A stretch of DNA of 64,000 nucleotides, taken from contig NZ_VAHO01000007.1 of the NCBI RefSeq assembly GCF_005796225.1, forward strand, positions 62,001 through 126,000, read 5' to 3'. The stretch is from Pseudarthrobacter sp. NamE5 (GTDB lineage Bacteria; Actinomycetota; Actinomycetes; Actinomycetales; Micrococcaceae). Each line of letters begins with the position of its first letter. The first letter of the stretch is position 1. A model generated the notes under the pieces. It saw nothing but the letters and a program-made list of their open reading frames with translations. It searched no databases and had not been told where the DNA came from. Shown one piece after another: positions 6,941-15,443 of this stretch. A program made the position numbers and the translations under genes.

Positions 6941-9900
6941 ACAACTCTGCTGGGGAAGCTGGGGCTGAAAAGGCGCCACAAGAAACTCGTCACGGGCACT
7001 GCCTTCAGTGCCGCCGTCGCAGTCCTGGTCACCGGCGCCGTCCTGTACCCCGGGTTCAAGACGACCGAGGTGGAGCTGAACGACGGCGGCGTGTGGGTGG
7101 TCTCCAAGTCCAAGAACGCGGTGGGCCGGCTCAACTACCCCTCCCGGGTCCTCGATGGTGCCGTGACGCCCGCTTCCACCACCTTCGACATCCTCCAGGA
7201 TGCCGGTGACGTTTTCGTTGACGACGAGACCGGTTCAACGCTGAATCAGGTGTCGCCGGCCAACATGCGGCTGGGCGGGGACAAACAGTTGCCCGGGTCT
7301 GCGGACGTCAGTTTCGGCTCAGACGTCATCTCGGTGACGGACGCGGCGTCGGGAAAAGTCTGGGCGGTTTCGCCGTCCACGGTTAATGGTTTTGATACGG
7401 AAGCGTCCGAACCCGTAATGGTGGGTTCGGAGGGCATCGTCTCGGTGGTGGGCGATGACGACCGGATACACTCCGCGGACCCGAAATCAGGTGCGGTAAC
7501 CGTCACCACGGTTGATGCCAACGGAGCTGTCACAGCTTCAGACTCTGAAACCTGGGAAGAGCTGAAGGGCTCGGGCGATCTCCAGATCACCGTGGTGGGG
7601 GACAAACCGGTGCTTCTGGACGCGGCTGCCGGGAAGCTGCTGCTGCCCGGCGGAAAGCGGCTGCAACTGGACAATGCCCGCGATGCCAGGCTGCAACAGG
7701 GCGGACCCGGCAGCGACTTCGTTGCCATTTCCACCCAAAAGGCACTGCTGAAGCAGCCCCTGGACGGCTCCACCGCCAAGACCGTGACGTTCGACGGCGA
7801 GGGCGTGCCGGCTGCCCCCGTCCAGCTGGGCGGGTGCGTGCATGCGGCCTGGTCCGGCGCAAACAAGTACGTCCGGGACTGCCTCAACGACGGCGACGAC
7901 AAGAACGTGGACGTGCCCAAGGCGAGCGCCTCGCCGTCGTACGTTTTCCGGGTGAACAGGGACCTGGTGGTCCTGAATGATGTGAACTCCGGCAATGTCT
8001 GGCTGGTGAACCAGAACATGCAGCTGGTGAACAACTGGGATGACGTTGTCCCGCCCAAAAACGAGTCCGACGAGCAGGACCAGGAATCCGCGGACAACAA
8101 CACCATCAACGTCCTGCCGGACCGCACCAAACCCAACCGTCCGCCGGAAACCAAGCCCGACGCCGTCGGCGTGCGCCCCGGACGCACCACCATCCTCAGC
8201 GTGCTGGACAACGATTCGGATCCCGACGGTGACGTTCTCACCGCGGCGGCAGGTGACTCCGGTCCCGGGACCGGCAGCCTGGAGAACATCTACGGCGGCA
8301 CAGCGTTCCAGGTTTCGGTGCCCGCCGATGCGAGGCCGGGGACCGAAACGTTCAGCTACAGCGCATCCGACGGCCGCGGCCTGTCCGCAACCGGCCAGGT
8401 CACGCTTAGCGTGGTGGCACCGGACGAGAACAAGCCGCCGCAGTTCAAGCGCGGGGACAACACCACCATGCTGGTTGAGCAGGGCAAGACTGTCAGCCAG
8501 AACATCCTTACGGACTGGATCGACCCCGACGGCGACGACCTGGTCCTCCTGGAGGCCAGAGCGGACAACGACCAGGACCAGGTCAAGGTCCGCCGCGACG
8601 GCGTGCTGACATTCCAGGACTCCGGTGCGACGGCCGGCAAGAAGAGTGTGGACGTGACCATCTGGGACGGCCGCGACACGGTGACGGGAAAAGTAGCGGT
8701 CAACGTCCAGCCGCCGGGAGCACTGGCGCCGGTAGTCAACGCGGACCATGTCACCGCCGTGGTGGGCCAGGACCTGGTGATTTCGCCCCTGAAGAACGAC
8801 GTGGACCCCAACGGCGGGGCCCTCCGGCTGGCCCAGGTGGAAGCCAACGGCACCGCCGAGCTTGGCCCCGTGACCGACGGCGGCACCTTCACTTTCCGCA
8901 GCACCACCCCGGGGCCGGTCTACCTGACGTACATTGCCAGCAATGGGCCGCAAAGCAGCCAGGGCCTGATCCGCGTTGATGTGGAATCCGGTGACGAGAC
9001 CGGCAACCCCGTGGCCGTCCATGATGTGGCGCTGATGCCCGCGGGCGGAAGCGTGCTGCTGGACCCGCTGGCCAATGACTCAGACCCCTCCGGCGGCGTC
9101 CTGGTGCTTCAGTCGGTGAAACTTCCTGAGAACTCCACCGCCTCGGTCAGCGTGATCAACCACAGCGTGCTGAGGATTACTGACATCCTGGGGACCAGGG
9201 ACCCGATCCTCTTCGAATACACCATGTCCAACGGGAAGAAGTCCGCCACGGGCAGCGTCTCCGTAGTGCCGGTGCCCGCGCCCGCCGTCGTGGAAGCACC
9301 CCAGCCCAAGCCGGACGAAGTGAACGTCCGGGTCAACGACGTCGTCACCATTCCCGTGCTCGGAAACGACACCCACCCTCAGGGGCAGGAGCTCACCATG
9401 GACCCGGTCCTGCCGCAGGGCGTGGATCCGCTCGATGGCAAGAGCTTCGTCTCGGAAAACACCCTCCGCTTCATCGCCGGCAGCCAGCCCAAGACTGTGC
9501 GGGCCATCTACAACGCCATGGACCCGCAGGGCCAGAAAAGCGCGGCGGCGGTGACTATCCACATCCTCCCGCTGGAGGGTGCCGAAAATTCGCGTCCGCA
9601 GCCGCGGAACCTTACCGCCCGCGTGGTGGCTGCAGGAACTGTCCGCATCCCCGTGCCGCTGGACGGCATTGATCCCGACGGCGATTCCGTCCAGTTGACG
9701 GGCATCGACAGCACCCCCGCCATGGGCACCGCGACGGTGGGAAGCAACTTCATCGACTTCACGGCTGCCGGGGACGGTGCCGGCACGGATACCTTCCGGT
9801 ACAAGGTGGTGGACCGGCAGGGCGCCGTCAACACCGGCACGGTGACGGTGGGCATCGCACCGCGGGGCGAGGTCAACCAGAAACCCACTCCCGTGGATGA

Positions 9901-12900
9901 TGAGGCCCGGGTCCGGCCCGGCCGCCAGATCGCCGTCGACGCCACGGGGAACGACACCGACCCGGACGGCGACCTCATCCGCATCCTGACTGACGGCATC
10001 GAGGCCGACCCCGCTCTCCAGGCCACCGTCAGCAAGACCAGCGGCCGGATCATCCTGCTCGCACCGGGTGAGGCCGGAACAGTCAACGTACGCTACGCCA
10101 TTGCTGACGACCGGGACGCCTCCGCCCAGGCGACCATCCGCGTGGTGGTGGACAACGAGGTGCCGCTTAAGGCCCCCATTGCCCGCGACGACAGGGTGAC
10201 GTCGGCCCAGACGATGGGAAAGACCGCCGTCGATGTCCCCGTCCTGAAAAACGACGAGGACCCCGACGGCGTGGGTGAAAACCTCAAAATCAGCACCGAA
10301 GCCGCCACCGCCCGGCCCGGCGCTGACGGCACCATGGTGGTGGACCTGACGGAGCAGCCCCAGCTCATCCCGTACACCGTGGCGGATGTGGACGGCCAGC
10401 AGTCCACAGCCGTGATCTGGGTTCCGGGCCTCAGCCAGCAGGTTCCCACCCTGGCGAAGGACGAAGTCCTGGAAGTCACTGCGGGGCAGTCCGTAGACGT
10501 TGACCTGGACGAATGGGTCAAGGTGCGCGAGGGCCGTTCGCCGCGGCTGACCCAGACGGACCGGATCAAACTGATCGGTGCCGACGGCGGGGACCCCGTG
10601 ACCGGCAACGGCACCGGCCTGAAGTACACGGCGGGCGCCGAATATGTGGGCCCCGGCTCGTTGACCTTTGAGGTGACCGACGGAAGCGGTCCGGACGACC
10701 CGGGCGGGTTGAAGTCGACCCTCAGCATCCGCACCAAGGTGCTGCCTGATCCGAACAAGAACAACCCGCCCGAGCTCCTGGGTGCCAGCGTGGACGTGCC
10801 CAAAGGTGACTCCGCCAGCACCGACCTGGCCAAGCTGACCTCGGATCCTGACCGGGACGACGTCGAGAAGATGAAGTACGAGCTGGTGGGCGGGTCGCCC
10901 GCCGGCTTCAACGTCAGCATCGACGGCAAATCCCTGAAGGTCTCGGCAGCCGATTCCACTGGCACCGGAAGCACTGCCGCAGTCCAGGTCAAGGCCAGGG
11001 ATCCCCGCGGTCTTGAAGCCACGGGCACCTACCAGCTGGCGGTTACGGCCTCCAATCGGCCCAAGCCGGTGGCCAACGACGACCTGGAGCCCAACGCTGC
11101 TGCCGGCAAGCCCGTAAGCGTCGATGTCCTCGCCAATGATGCGAATCCTTTCCCCGAGACCCCGCTGAAGATCATCGCGGCGGCGGCGGAAACCGGCACC
11201 GGCAACGTCGACGTCAACGGCGGTTCGGTGACGGTCACGCCCGCCCCGGGCTTCACCGGCACCATGGTGGTGTCCTACACCGTGGCCGACAAGACCGGTG
11301 ATGGTTCGCGGAACGCCACCGCACGAATCAGGCTCACCGTCAAGGACAAGCCCCAGGCGCCCGCCACCCCCCAGGCGCAGAGCGTGGGCGACCGGACGGC
11401 GCTGCTGAACTGGACGGCGCCCGCGGACCGCGGCTCGGCCATCACCAAGTACACCGTGTACGGCGAGGGCGGGTTCCAGCAGGACTGCCCGGCCAACACG
11501 TGCACGCTCAACGGGCTGGTGAACAACACCCAGTACCACTTCCAGGTGACGGCCACCAATGAGTTCGGCGAATCGGACAGGTCGCCCGCCTCTGCCGAGG
11601 TGCGTCCCGACGTGAAGCCGGATATGCCGCTGGCGCCGTCGCTGAAGTTCGGCGACAAGGAGCTGGCCATCAACTGGACCGCACCTGCCAGCAAGGGCTC
11701 GCCGGTGAAATCCTACGACCTGGAGATCTCGCCGCCGCCGGCCGGACAGAACGCCCAGATCCAGAACCTCACCGCTGTCAGTTACGTCTGGAAGGGCCTG
11801 CAGAACGGCGTCTCCTACAAGGTGCGGGTGCTGGCACGCAACGATGCAAAAGAACCGTCGGAGTGGAGTGCTTATTCGGCGGCCGAAGTCCCGGCGGGCG
11901 TGCCGGCCACGCCTGCTGCTCCCTCCGCCTCGGACGCCGGTTCGGTTGGGTCGCAGAGCCAGCTGAAGGTGGCCTGGGCCGCGCCGAACAACAATGGCGA
12001 CGCCGTCTCGGCCTACACCCTGACCACCCTTCGCGGAGGCGCGGTGGTGTCCAGCCAACAGGTGGCCGGTACCTCACAGAACGTTACTGTGGACAACTCG
12101 GAAACCAACTACACGTTCACGGTTTCCGCGACGAACAAAGCTGGGACCAGCGGCACCAGCGCTGCCTCTGCGCCAATCCGGGCGGCAGGCAAGCCGGGAC
12201 AGGTCAGCGGCGGAACCGTGGCCGACACGGGCACCAGCGGCCAGCTCAAGGTGACCTTCACGCCACTGACGGAGGCGCAGCGCAACGGGTCCACGGCCAG
12301 TGAGATCGTCTATTCCTACCGGGCATCCACGGGACAGTCCGGTCCCATCAACGCTCCCGGCGGCAACATCAACGGCCTTCCCAACGGAACGAACATCACC
12401 ATCACGATCATCGCCACGTCCACCAAGAACAACGTCTCAGGTGACGCCCAGGCGATCGGCACCGGCAACCCCTATGGACCGGCGAATGCCCCGAATATCG
12501 ACGGTGGCACATCCGCCAAGGGTGACGGTGACGTCCACTGGACCTGGAACAACCCCAACACCAACGGCCGGCCGCTGAGCCACTATGAGGTCAGCTACGA
12601 GGGCGGCGGCTGGATCAACGTCGGCAAGGCCACCAGGTACGACCGGTCGGCGGGCGGCTGGGACCAGGCCCGCCAGCTCAGGGTGCGTGCCGTGACGGCG
12701 GTCAACGGTGCGGTTGGAGGACCTGTAACGTCCAGGTCAGGTGCCAACCCGACACCGCCGCCGCCTACGTCTTGGAGCATTACCGCCACGCCGGTGCGCA
12801 GCTGCACGGAGCCCGGCTACGGAGTGGACAGCTTCCGCGCCGGCAACCCCTCCAGCTGCCAAAGTCCGGGCAAGTGGATGCCGGCAAACGAACCGGCAGA

Positions 12901-13051
12901 CTCCGACTTCTACGTGGTCTGGTACAAGACCACAGAGAACCCTTCCGGCATCTGGTACCACCTCATCAGTGGTGCTGCTGCCGGCAACTACGTCCGCAGC
13001 GACACCACTAACCGTCCCGGCAACCCGCCGGCGGGAATGCCGCGGCGGTAA
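6893..13051 (+). CDS. giant membrane-anchored Ig-like/cadherin-like and Fn3 repeat protein
   Basis: A 2052-aa protein. A short basic N-terminus (KRRHKK) precedes one membrane segment (about residues 32-52), giving an N-in/C-out rod. Residues about 55-400 are a beta-propeller-like region (GGVWVVSKSKNAVGRLNYP). From about 415 to 1480 come some 11 cadherin/Ig-like units, each with a variant of NDSDPDGD. From about 1484 to 1960 come about 5 Fn3 domains (ALLNWTAPADRGSAITKYTVYG), then a Cys-containing C-terminal tail. It resembles the FN3 protein of the bifidobacterial PFNA cluster but is far longer. It is the first gene of the 22-kb cluster. Start uncertain: ATG 6893 or GTG 6938 (AGGGG 12 nt upstream). 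Likely a surface adhesin or sensor rod (inference). Confidence 0.85.
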   Translation: MQLPPAAVIQGISNAVTTLLGKLGLKRRHKKLVTGTAFSAAVAVLVTGAVLYPGFKTTEVELNDGGVWVVSKSKNAVGRLNYPSRVLDGAVTPASTTFDILQDAGDVFVDDETGSTLNQVSPANMRLGGDKQLPGSADVSFGSDVISVTDAASGKVWAVSPSTVNGFDTEASEPVMVGSEGIVSVVGDDDRIHSADPKSGAVTVTTVDANGAVTASDSETWEELKGSGDLQITVVGDKPVLLDAAAGKLLLPGGKRLQLDNARDARLQQGGPGSDFVAISTQKALLKQPLDGSTAKTVTFDGEGVPAAPVQLGGCVHAAWSGANKYVRDCLNDGDDKNVDVPKASASPSYVFRVNRDLVVLNDVNSGNVWLVNQNMQLVNNWDDVVPPKNESDEQDQESADNNTINVLPDRTKPNRPPETKPDAVGVRPGRTTILSVLDNDSDPDGDVLTAAAGDSGPGTGSLENIYGGTAFQVSVPADARPGTETFSYSASDGRGLSATGQVTLSVVAPDENKPPQFKRGDNTTMLVEQGKTVSQNILTDWIDPDGDDLVLLEARADNDQDQVKVRRDGVLTFQDSGATAGKKSVDVTIWDGRDTVTGKVAVNVQPPGALAPVVNADHVTAVVGQDLVISPLKNDVDPNGGALRLAQVEANGTAELGPVTDGGTFTFRSTTPGPVYLTYIASNGPQSSQGLIRVDVESGDETGNPVAVHDVALMPAGGSVLLDPLANDSDPSGGVLVLQSVKLPENSTASVSVINHSVLRITDILGTRDPILFEYTMSNGKKSATGSVSVVPVPAPAVVEAPQPKPDEVNVRVNDVVTIPVLGNDTHPQGQELTMDPVLPQGVDPLDGKSFVSENTLRFIAGSQPKTVRAIYNAMDPQGQKSAAAVTIHILPLEGAENSRPQPRNLTARVVAAGTVRIPVPLDGIDPDGDSVQLTGIDSTPAMGTATVGSNFIDFTAAGDGAGTDTFRYKVVDRQGAVNTGTVTVGIAPRGEVNQKPTPVDDEARVRPGRQIAVDATGNDTDPDGDLIRILTDGIEADPALQATVSKTSGRIILLAPGEAGTVNVRYAIADDRDASAQATIRVVVDNEVPLKAPIARDDRVTSAQTMGKTAVDVPVLKNDEDPDGVGENLKISTEAATARPGADGTMVVDLTEQPQLIPYTVADVDGQQSTAVIWVPGLSQQVPTLAKDEVLEVTAGQSVDVDLDEWVKVREGRSPRLTQTDRIKLIGADGGDPVTGNGTGLKYTAGAEYVGPGSLTFEVTDGSGPDDPGGLKSTLSIRTKVLPDPNKNNPPELLGASVDVPKGDSASTDLAKLTSDPDRDDVEKMKYELVGGSPAGFNVSIDGKSLKVSAADSTGTGSTAAVQVKARDPRGLEATGTYQLAVTASNRPKPVANDDLEPNAAAGKPVSVDVLANDANPFPETPLKIIAAAAETGTGNVDVNGGSVTVTPAPGFTGTMVVSYTVADKTGDGSRNATARIRLTVKDKPQAPATPQAQSVGDRTALLNWTAPADRGSAITKYTVYGEGGFQQDCPANTCTLNGLVNNTQYHFQVTATNEFGESDRSPASAEVRPDVKPDMPLAPSLKFGDKELAINWTAPASKGSPVKSYDLEISPPPAGQNAQIQNLTAVSYVWKGLQNGVSYKVRVLARNDAKEPSEWSAYSAAEVPAGVPATPAAPSASDAGSVGSQSQLKVAWAAPNNNGDAVSAYTLTTLRGGAVVSSQQVAGTSQNVTVDNSETNYTFTVSATNKAGTSGTSAASAPIRAAGKPGQVSGGTVADTGTSGQLKVTFTPLTEAQRNGSTASEIVYSYRASTGQSGPINAPGGNINGLPNGTNITITIIATSTKNNVSGDAQAIGTGNPYGPANAPNIDGGTSAKGDGDVHWTWNNPNTNGRPLSHYEVSYEGGGWINVGKATRYDRSAGGWDQARQLRVRAVTAVNGAVGGPVTSRSGANPTPPPPTSWSITATPVRSCTEPGYGVDSFRAGNPSSCQSPGKWMPANEPADSDFYVVWYKTTENPSGIWYHLISGAAAGNYVRSDTTNRPGNPPAGMPRR

Positions 13052-13097
13052 GGCTTCCCGATGCGCACAGCTATTCAACTCCAACCCAAGGATCGCC

Positions 13098-14069
13098 ATG
13101 ACCATGACCCTCGAGCAGGCCGAGTGGTTTGCAGACACTTTCGAAAAGCTCGTTGCCAATGTGGGGCAGGCCGTCCTGGGCAAGGAGCACGTCATCCGGC
13201 TGACCTTCACCGCCATGCTGGCCGAGGGGCACGTCCTGTTCGAGGACGCCCCAGGCACCGGCAAGACGTCACTGGCACGGGCGCTGGCGGCAACGGTGCA
13301 GGGCTCGAACAACCGCATCCAGTTCACGCCGGACCTGCTGCCCTCGGACGTGACGGGTGTGACCATTTACGACCAGAAGACGCAGAAGTTCGAGTTCCAC
13401 AAGGGACCGATCTTCAATAACATCGTCCTCGCCGACGAAATCAACCGCGCCTCGCCCAAGACCCAGTCGGCACTGCTGGAGGTCATGGAGGAATCCCGGG
13501 TCACGGTGGACGGCGCTACTTACTCCGCCGGCCGTCCCTTCATGGTCCTGGCCACGCAGAACCCCATCGAGCAGGCGGGCACCTACCGCCTGCCCGAAGC
13601 CCAGCTGGACCGCTTCTTGATCAAAACCTCCATCGGGTACCCGGACCACGCCTCCACCGTCCGGCTGTTGGGCGGGACTAACCTCAAGGACCGGTCCAGG
13701 GAACTCTCCGCCGTCATCACCACCCAGGCGGTGGCGGACATGGCAGACCTTGCCGCCACCGTCCACGTGGACACCGCCGTCCTCGAATACATCTCCAGGC
13801 TCTGCGAGGAAACCAGGAATGCTCCGGAAACCAGGCTGGGGGTATCGGTGCGTGGTGCCCTTGCCATGGTCAGGGCAGCCAAGGTTTGGGCAGCCGGGCA
13901 GGGGCGGAACTTCGTCTTGCCCGACGACATCAAGGAACTGGCCCAGGTGGTCTGGACGCACCGCTTCGTCATGGACCCCGAAGCTGAATTCTCCGGGGCA
14001 ACCGCTGAAGCCGTGCTGGGAAGGATCCTTTCTGACGTGGCCGCGCCGCAGCAGCGCAGCAACGCCTGA
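13098..14069 (+). CDS. MoxR family AAA+ ATPase
   Basis: A 323-aa protein. Walker A is EDAPGTGKTSLARAL, Walker B is VLADEINRASPKTQSALLEVMEE, and the MoxR sensor block is TQNPIEQAGTYRLPEAQLDRF. MoxR ATPases act as chaperones for assembly of multi-protein surface or metal-enzyme complexes and are typically paired with DUF58/VWA proteins, as here. The start MTMTLEQ at 13098 has AAGGA 5 nt upstream; the frame is open further 5' but that part lies antisense-like within the giant gene. It corresponds to the aaa-atp gene of PFNA-type clusters. Confidence 0.93.
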   Translation: MTMTLEQAEWFADTFEKLVANVGQAVLGKEHVIRLTFTAMLAEGHVLFEDAPGTGKTSLARALAATVQGSNNRIQFTPDLLPSDVTGVTIYDQKTQKFEFHKGPIFNNIVLADEINRASPKTQSALLEVMEESRVTVDGATYSAGRPFMVLATQNPIEQAGTYRLPEAQLDRFLIKTSIGYPDHASTVRLLGGTNLKDRSRELSAVITTQAVADMADLAATVHVDTAVLEYISRLCEETRNAPETRLGVSVRGALAMVRAAKVWAAGQGRNFVLPDDIKELAQVVWTHRFVMDPEAEFSGATAEAVLGRILSDVAAPQQRSNA

Positions 14070-14111
14070 CGCCACCGCCCACCACTTCCGCGCAACAAAG
14101 TAGGCACCTAT

Positions 14112-15443
14112 ATGTCCAGCGGCACCCCGTTGACCCGGCTCACGGAGCGTCTCAAGCAACCCATCGCCAGGAACGGCAGGCCTGCACTGCTGCACCCGTC
14201 AGCAGTCTGGGTCGAAGCAAGGAACACTGCAGCACTGGCGCTGGCACCGGGATGGGGTGCAGTCCGCGAGGCCTGGCTGAAATACGCCTGGCCGGTGCTT
14301 TCCGTCGTCAGCGTCCTGGGCTGGTCAGTGCTGGCCGCATCCCTCCTGCTCTGGATCACCGGACAGGCGTTCGGCTGGCAGGAGGCCAAGGCGGCAGCGA
14401 TCGCCGCGTCCGTGATGTTTCTGATCGCCGTCGCCTTCATCCTGGGCCGGTCGTCCTACGGCGTGGTCCTCAACCTCGCCCGGACTCGGGTAGCGGTGGG
14501 GGACAGCGCCGCTGGCAGCATCGCAGTGTCCAACACCTCCGCCCGCCCCCTGCTGCCGGCATCGGTTGAACTTCCCGTGGGCAGCGTCACCGCCGTGTTC
14601 CACCTGCCCCGGATGAAACCGCAGCAGATCCATGAAGACCTGTTCACCATCCCCACCGCCCGCCGCGCCGTCATCGTAGTGGGCCCCGTCCGCTCAGTAC
14701 GGGCGGACCCGCTGCACCTGCTGCGCCGGCAGGTGCTGTGGACTGAACCTGAGGACCTTTTCGTCCACCCCCAGACTGTCGCCCTGGCCGGTTCCGCAGC
14801 CGGGTTCATCCGTGACCTGGAGGGAATGCCGACCACGGACCTGTCCAGTGCCGACGTGTCCTTCCACGCGCTGCGGGACTACGTGCCGGGGGATGACCGG
14901 CGGCACATCCACTGGAAAACCACGGCGCGGACCAACAAGCTGATGGTGCGCCAGTTCGAGGAAACGCGCCGCGCCCACCTGGCCATCTCGTTGTCCATCA
15001 ACACGGACGAGTACGCCTCCGAAGGAGAATTTGAGCTGGCCATTTCCGCTGCCGCGTCCATCGGGCGGCAGGCGATCCGGGAACAGCGCGAACTGGACAT
15101 CCTTACCCAAAAAGGCCCGCTGCGCTGCGAAACAGGCCGGAACATGCTCGATGACATGACCAGGATCGTGGGGACACCGATGCGCCGCACCGCCGTCGAC
15201 CTCGCCAGGACCCTCGCGGACACTGTCCCCAATGCCTCCGTCGTCTTCTTCGTCGTCGGAAGCACCATGACAGCCACGCAGCTGCGCTCCGCCGCCGCTT
15301 CCGTGCCGCCGGGCGTCCGCAGCCTTGCGGTCAGGGTGGAGGCGGGCGCCCCGCCCAGCCGTGCCACCATCGCTGACCTCACGGTCCTGACGCTTGGCGA
15401 TCTGAATGACCTGGCCATTGTGCTGAGAAAGGCCGCAGCATGA
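14112..15443 (+). CDS. DUF58 (VWA-like) membrane protein
   Basis: A 443-aa protein with two membrane segments (about residues 58-80 and 92-115) and a C-terminal DUF58 domain. The diagnostic motif LRDYVPGDDRRHIHWKTTARTNKLMVRQFE variant is at about residues 255-285. DUF58 proteins adopt a von Willebrand A-like fold and partner MoxR ATPases. The gene begins 42 bp after moxR and its last 4 bp overlap the transglutaminase-like gene. Role in this cluster: probably a membrane-side client or adaptor of MoxR (inference from family pairing). Confidence 0.9.
   Translation: MSSGTPLTRLTERLKQPIARNGRPALLHPSAVWVEARNTAALALAPGWGAVREAWLKYAWPVLSVVSVLGWSVLAASLLLWITGQAFGWQEAKAAAIAASVMFLIAVAFILGRSSYGVVLNLARTRVAVGDSAAGSIAVSNTSARPLLPASVELPVGSVTAVFHLPRMKPQQIHEDLFTIPTARRAVIVVGPVRSVRADPLHLLRRQVLWTEPEDLFVHPQTVALAGSAAGFIRDLEGMPTTDLSSADVSFHALRDYVPGDDRRHIHWKTTARTNKLMVRQFEETRRAHLAISLSINTDEYASEGEFELAISAAASIGRQAIREQRELDILTQKGPLRCETGRNMLDDMTRIVGTPMRRTAVDLARTLADTVPNASVVFFVVGSTMTATQLRSAAASVPPGVRSLAVRVEAGAPPSRATIADLTVLTLGDLNDLAIVLRKAAA

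Noticed and set aside
9080..12058. 992-codon open frame antisense to the giant gene
   Set aside because: It mirrors the codon-position GC bias of the real gene, has no recognisable motifs or ribosome site, and the plus strand has clear Ig/Fn3 repeats.
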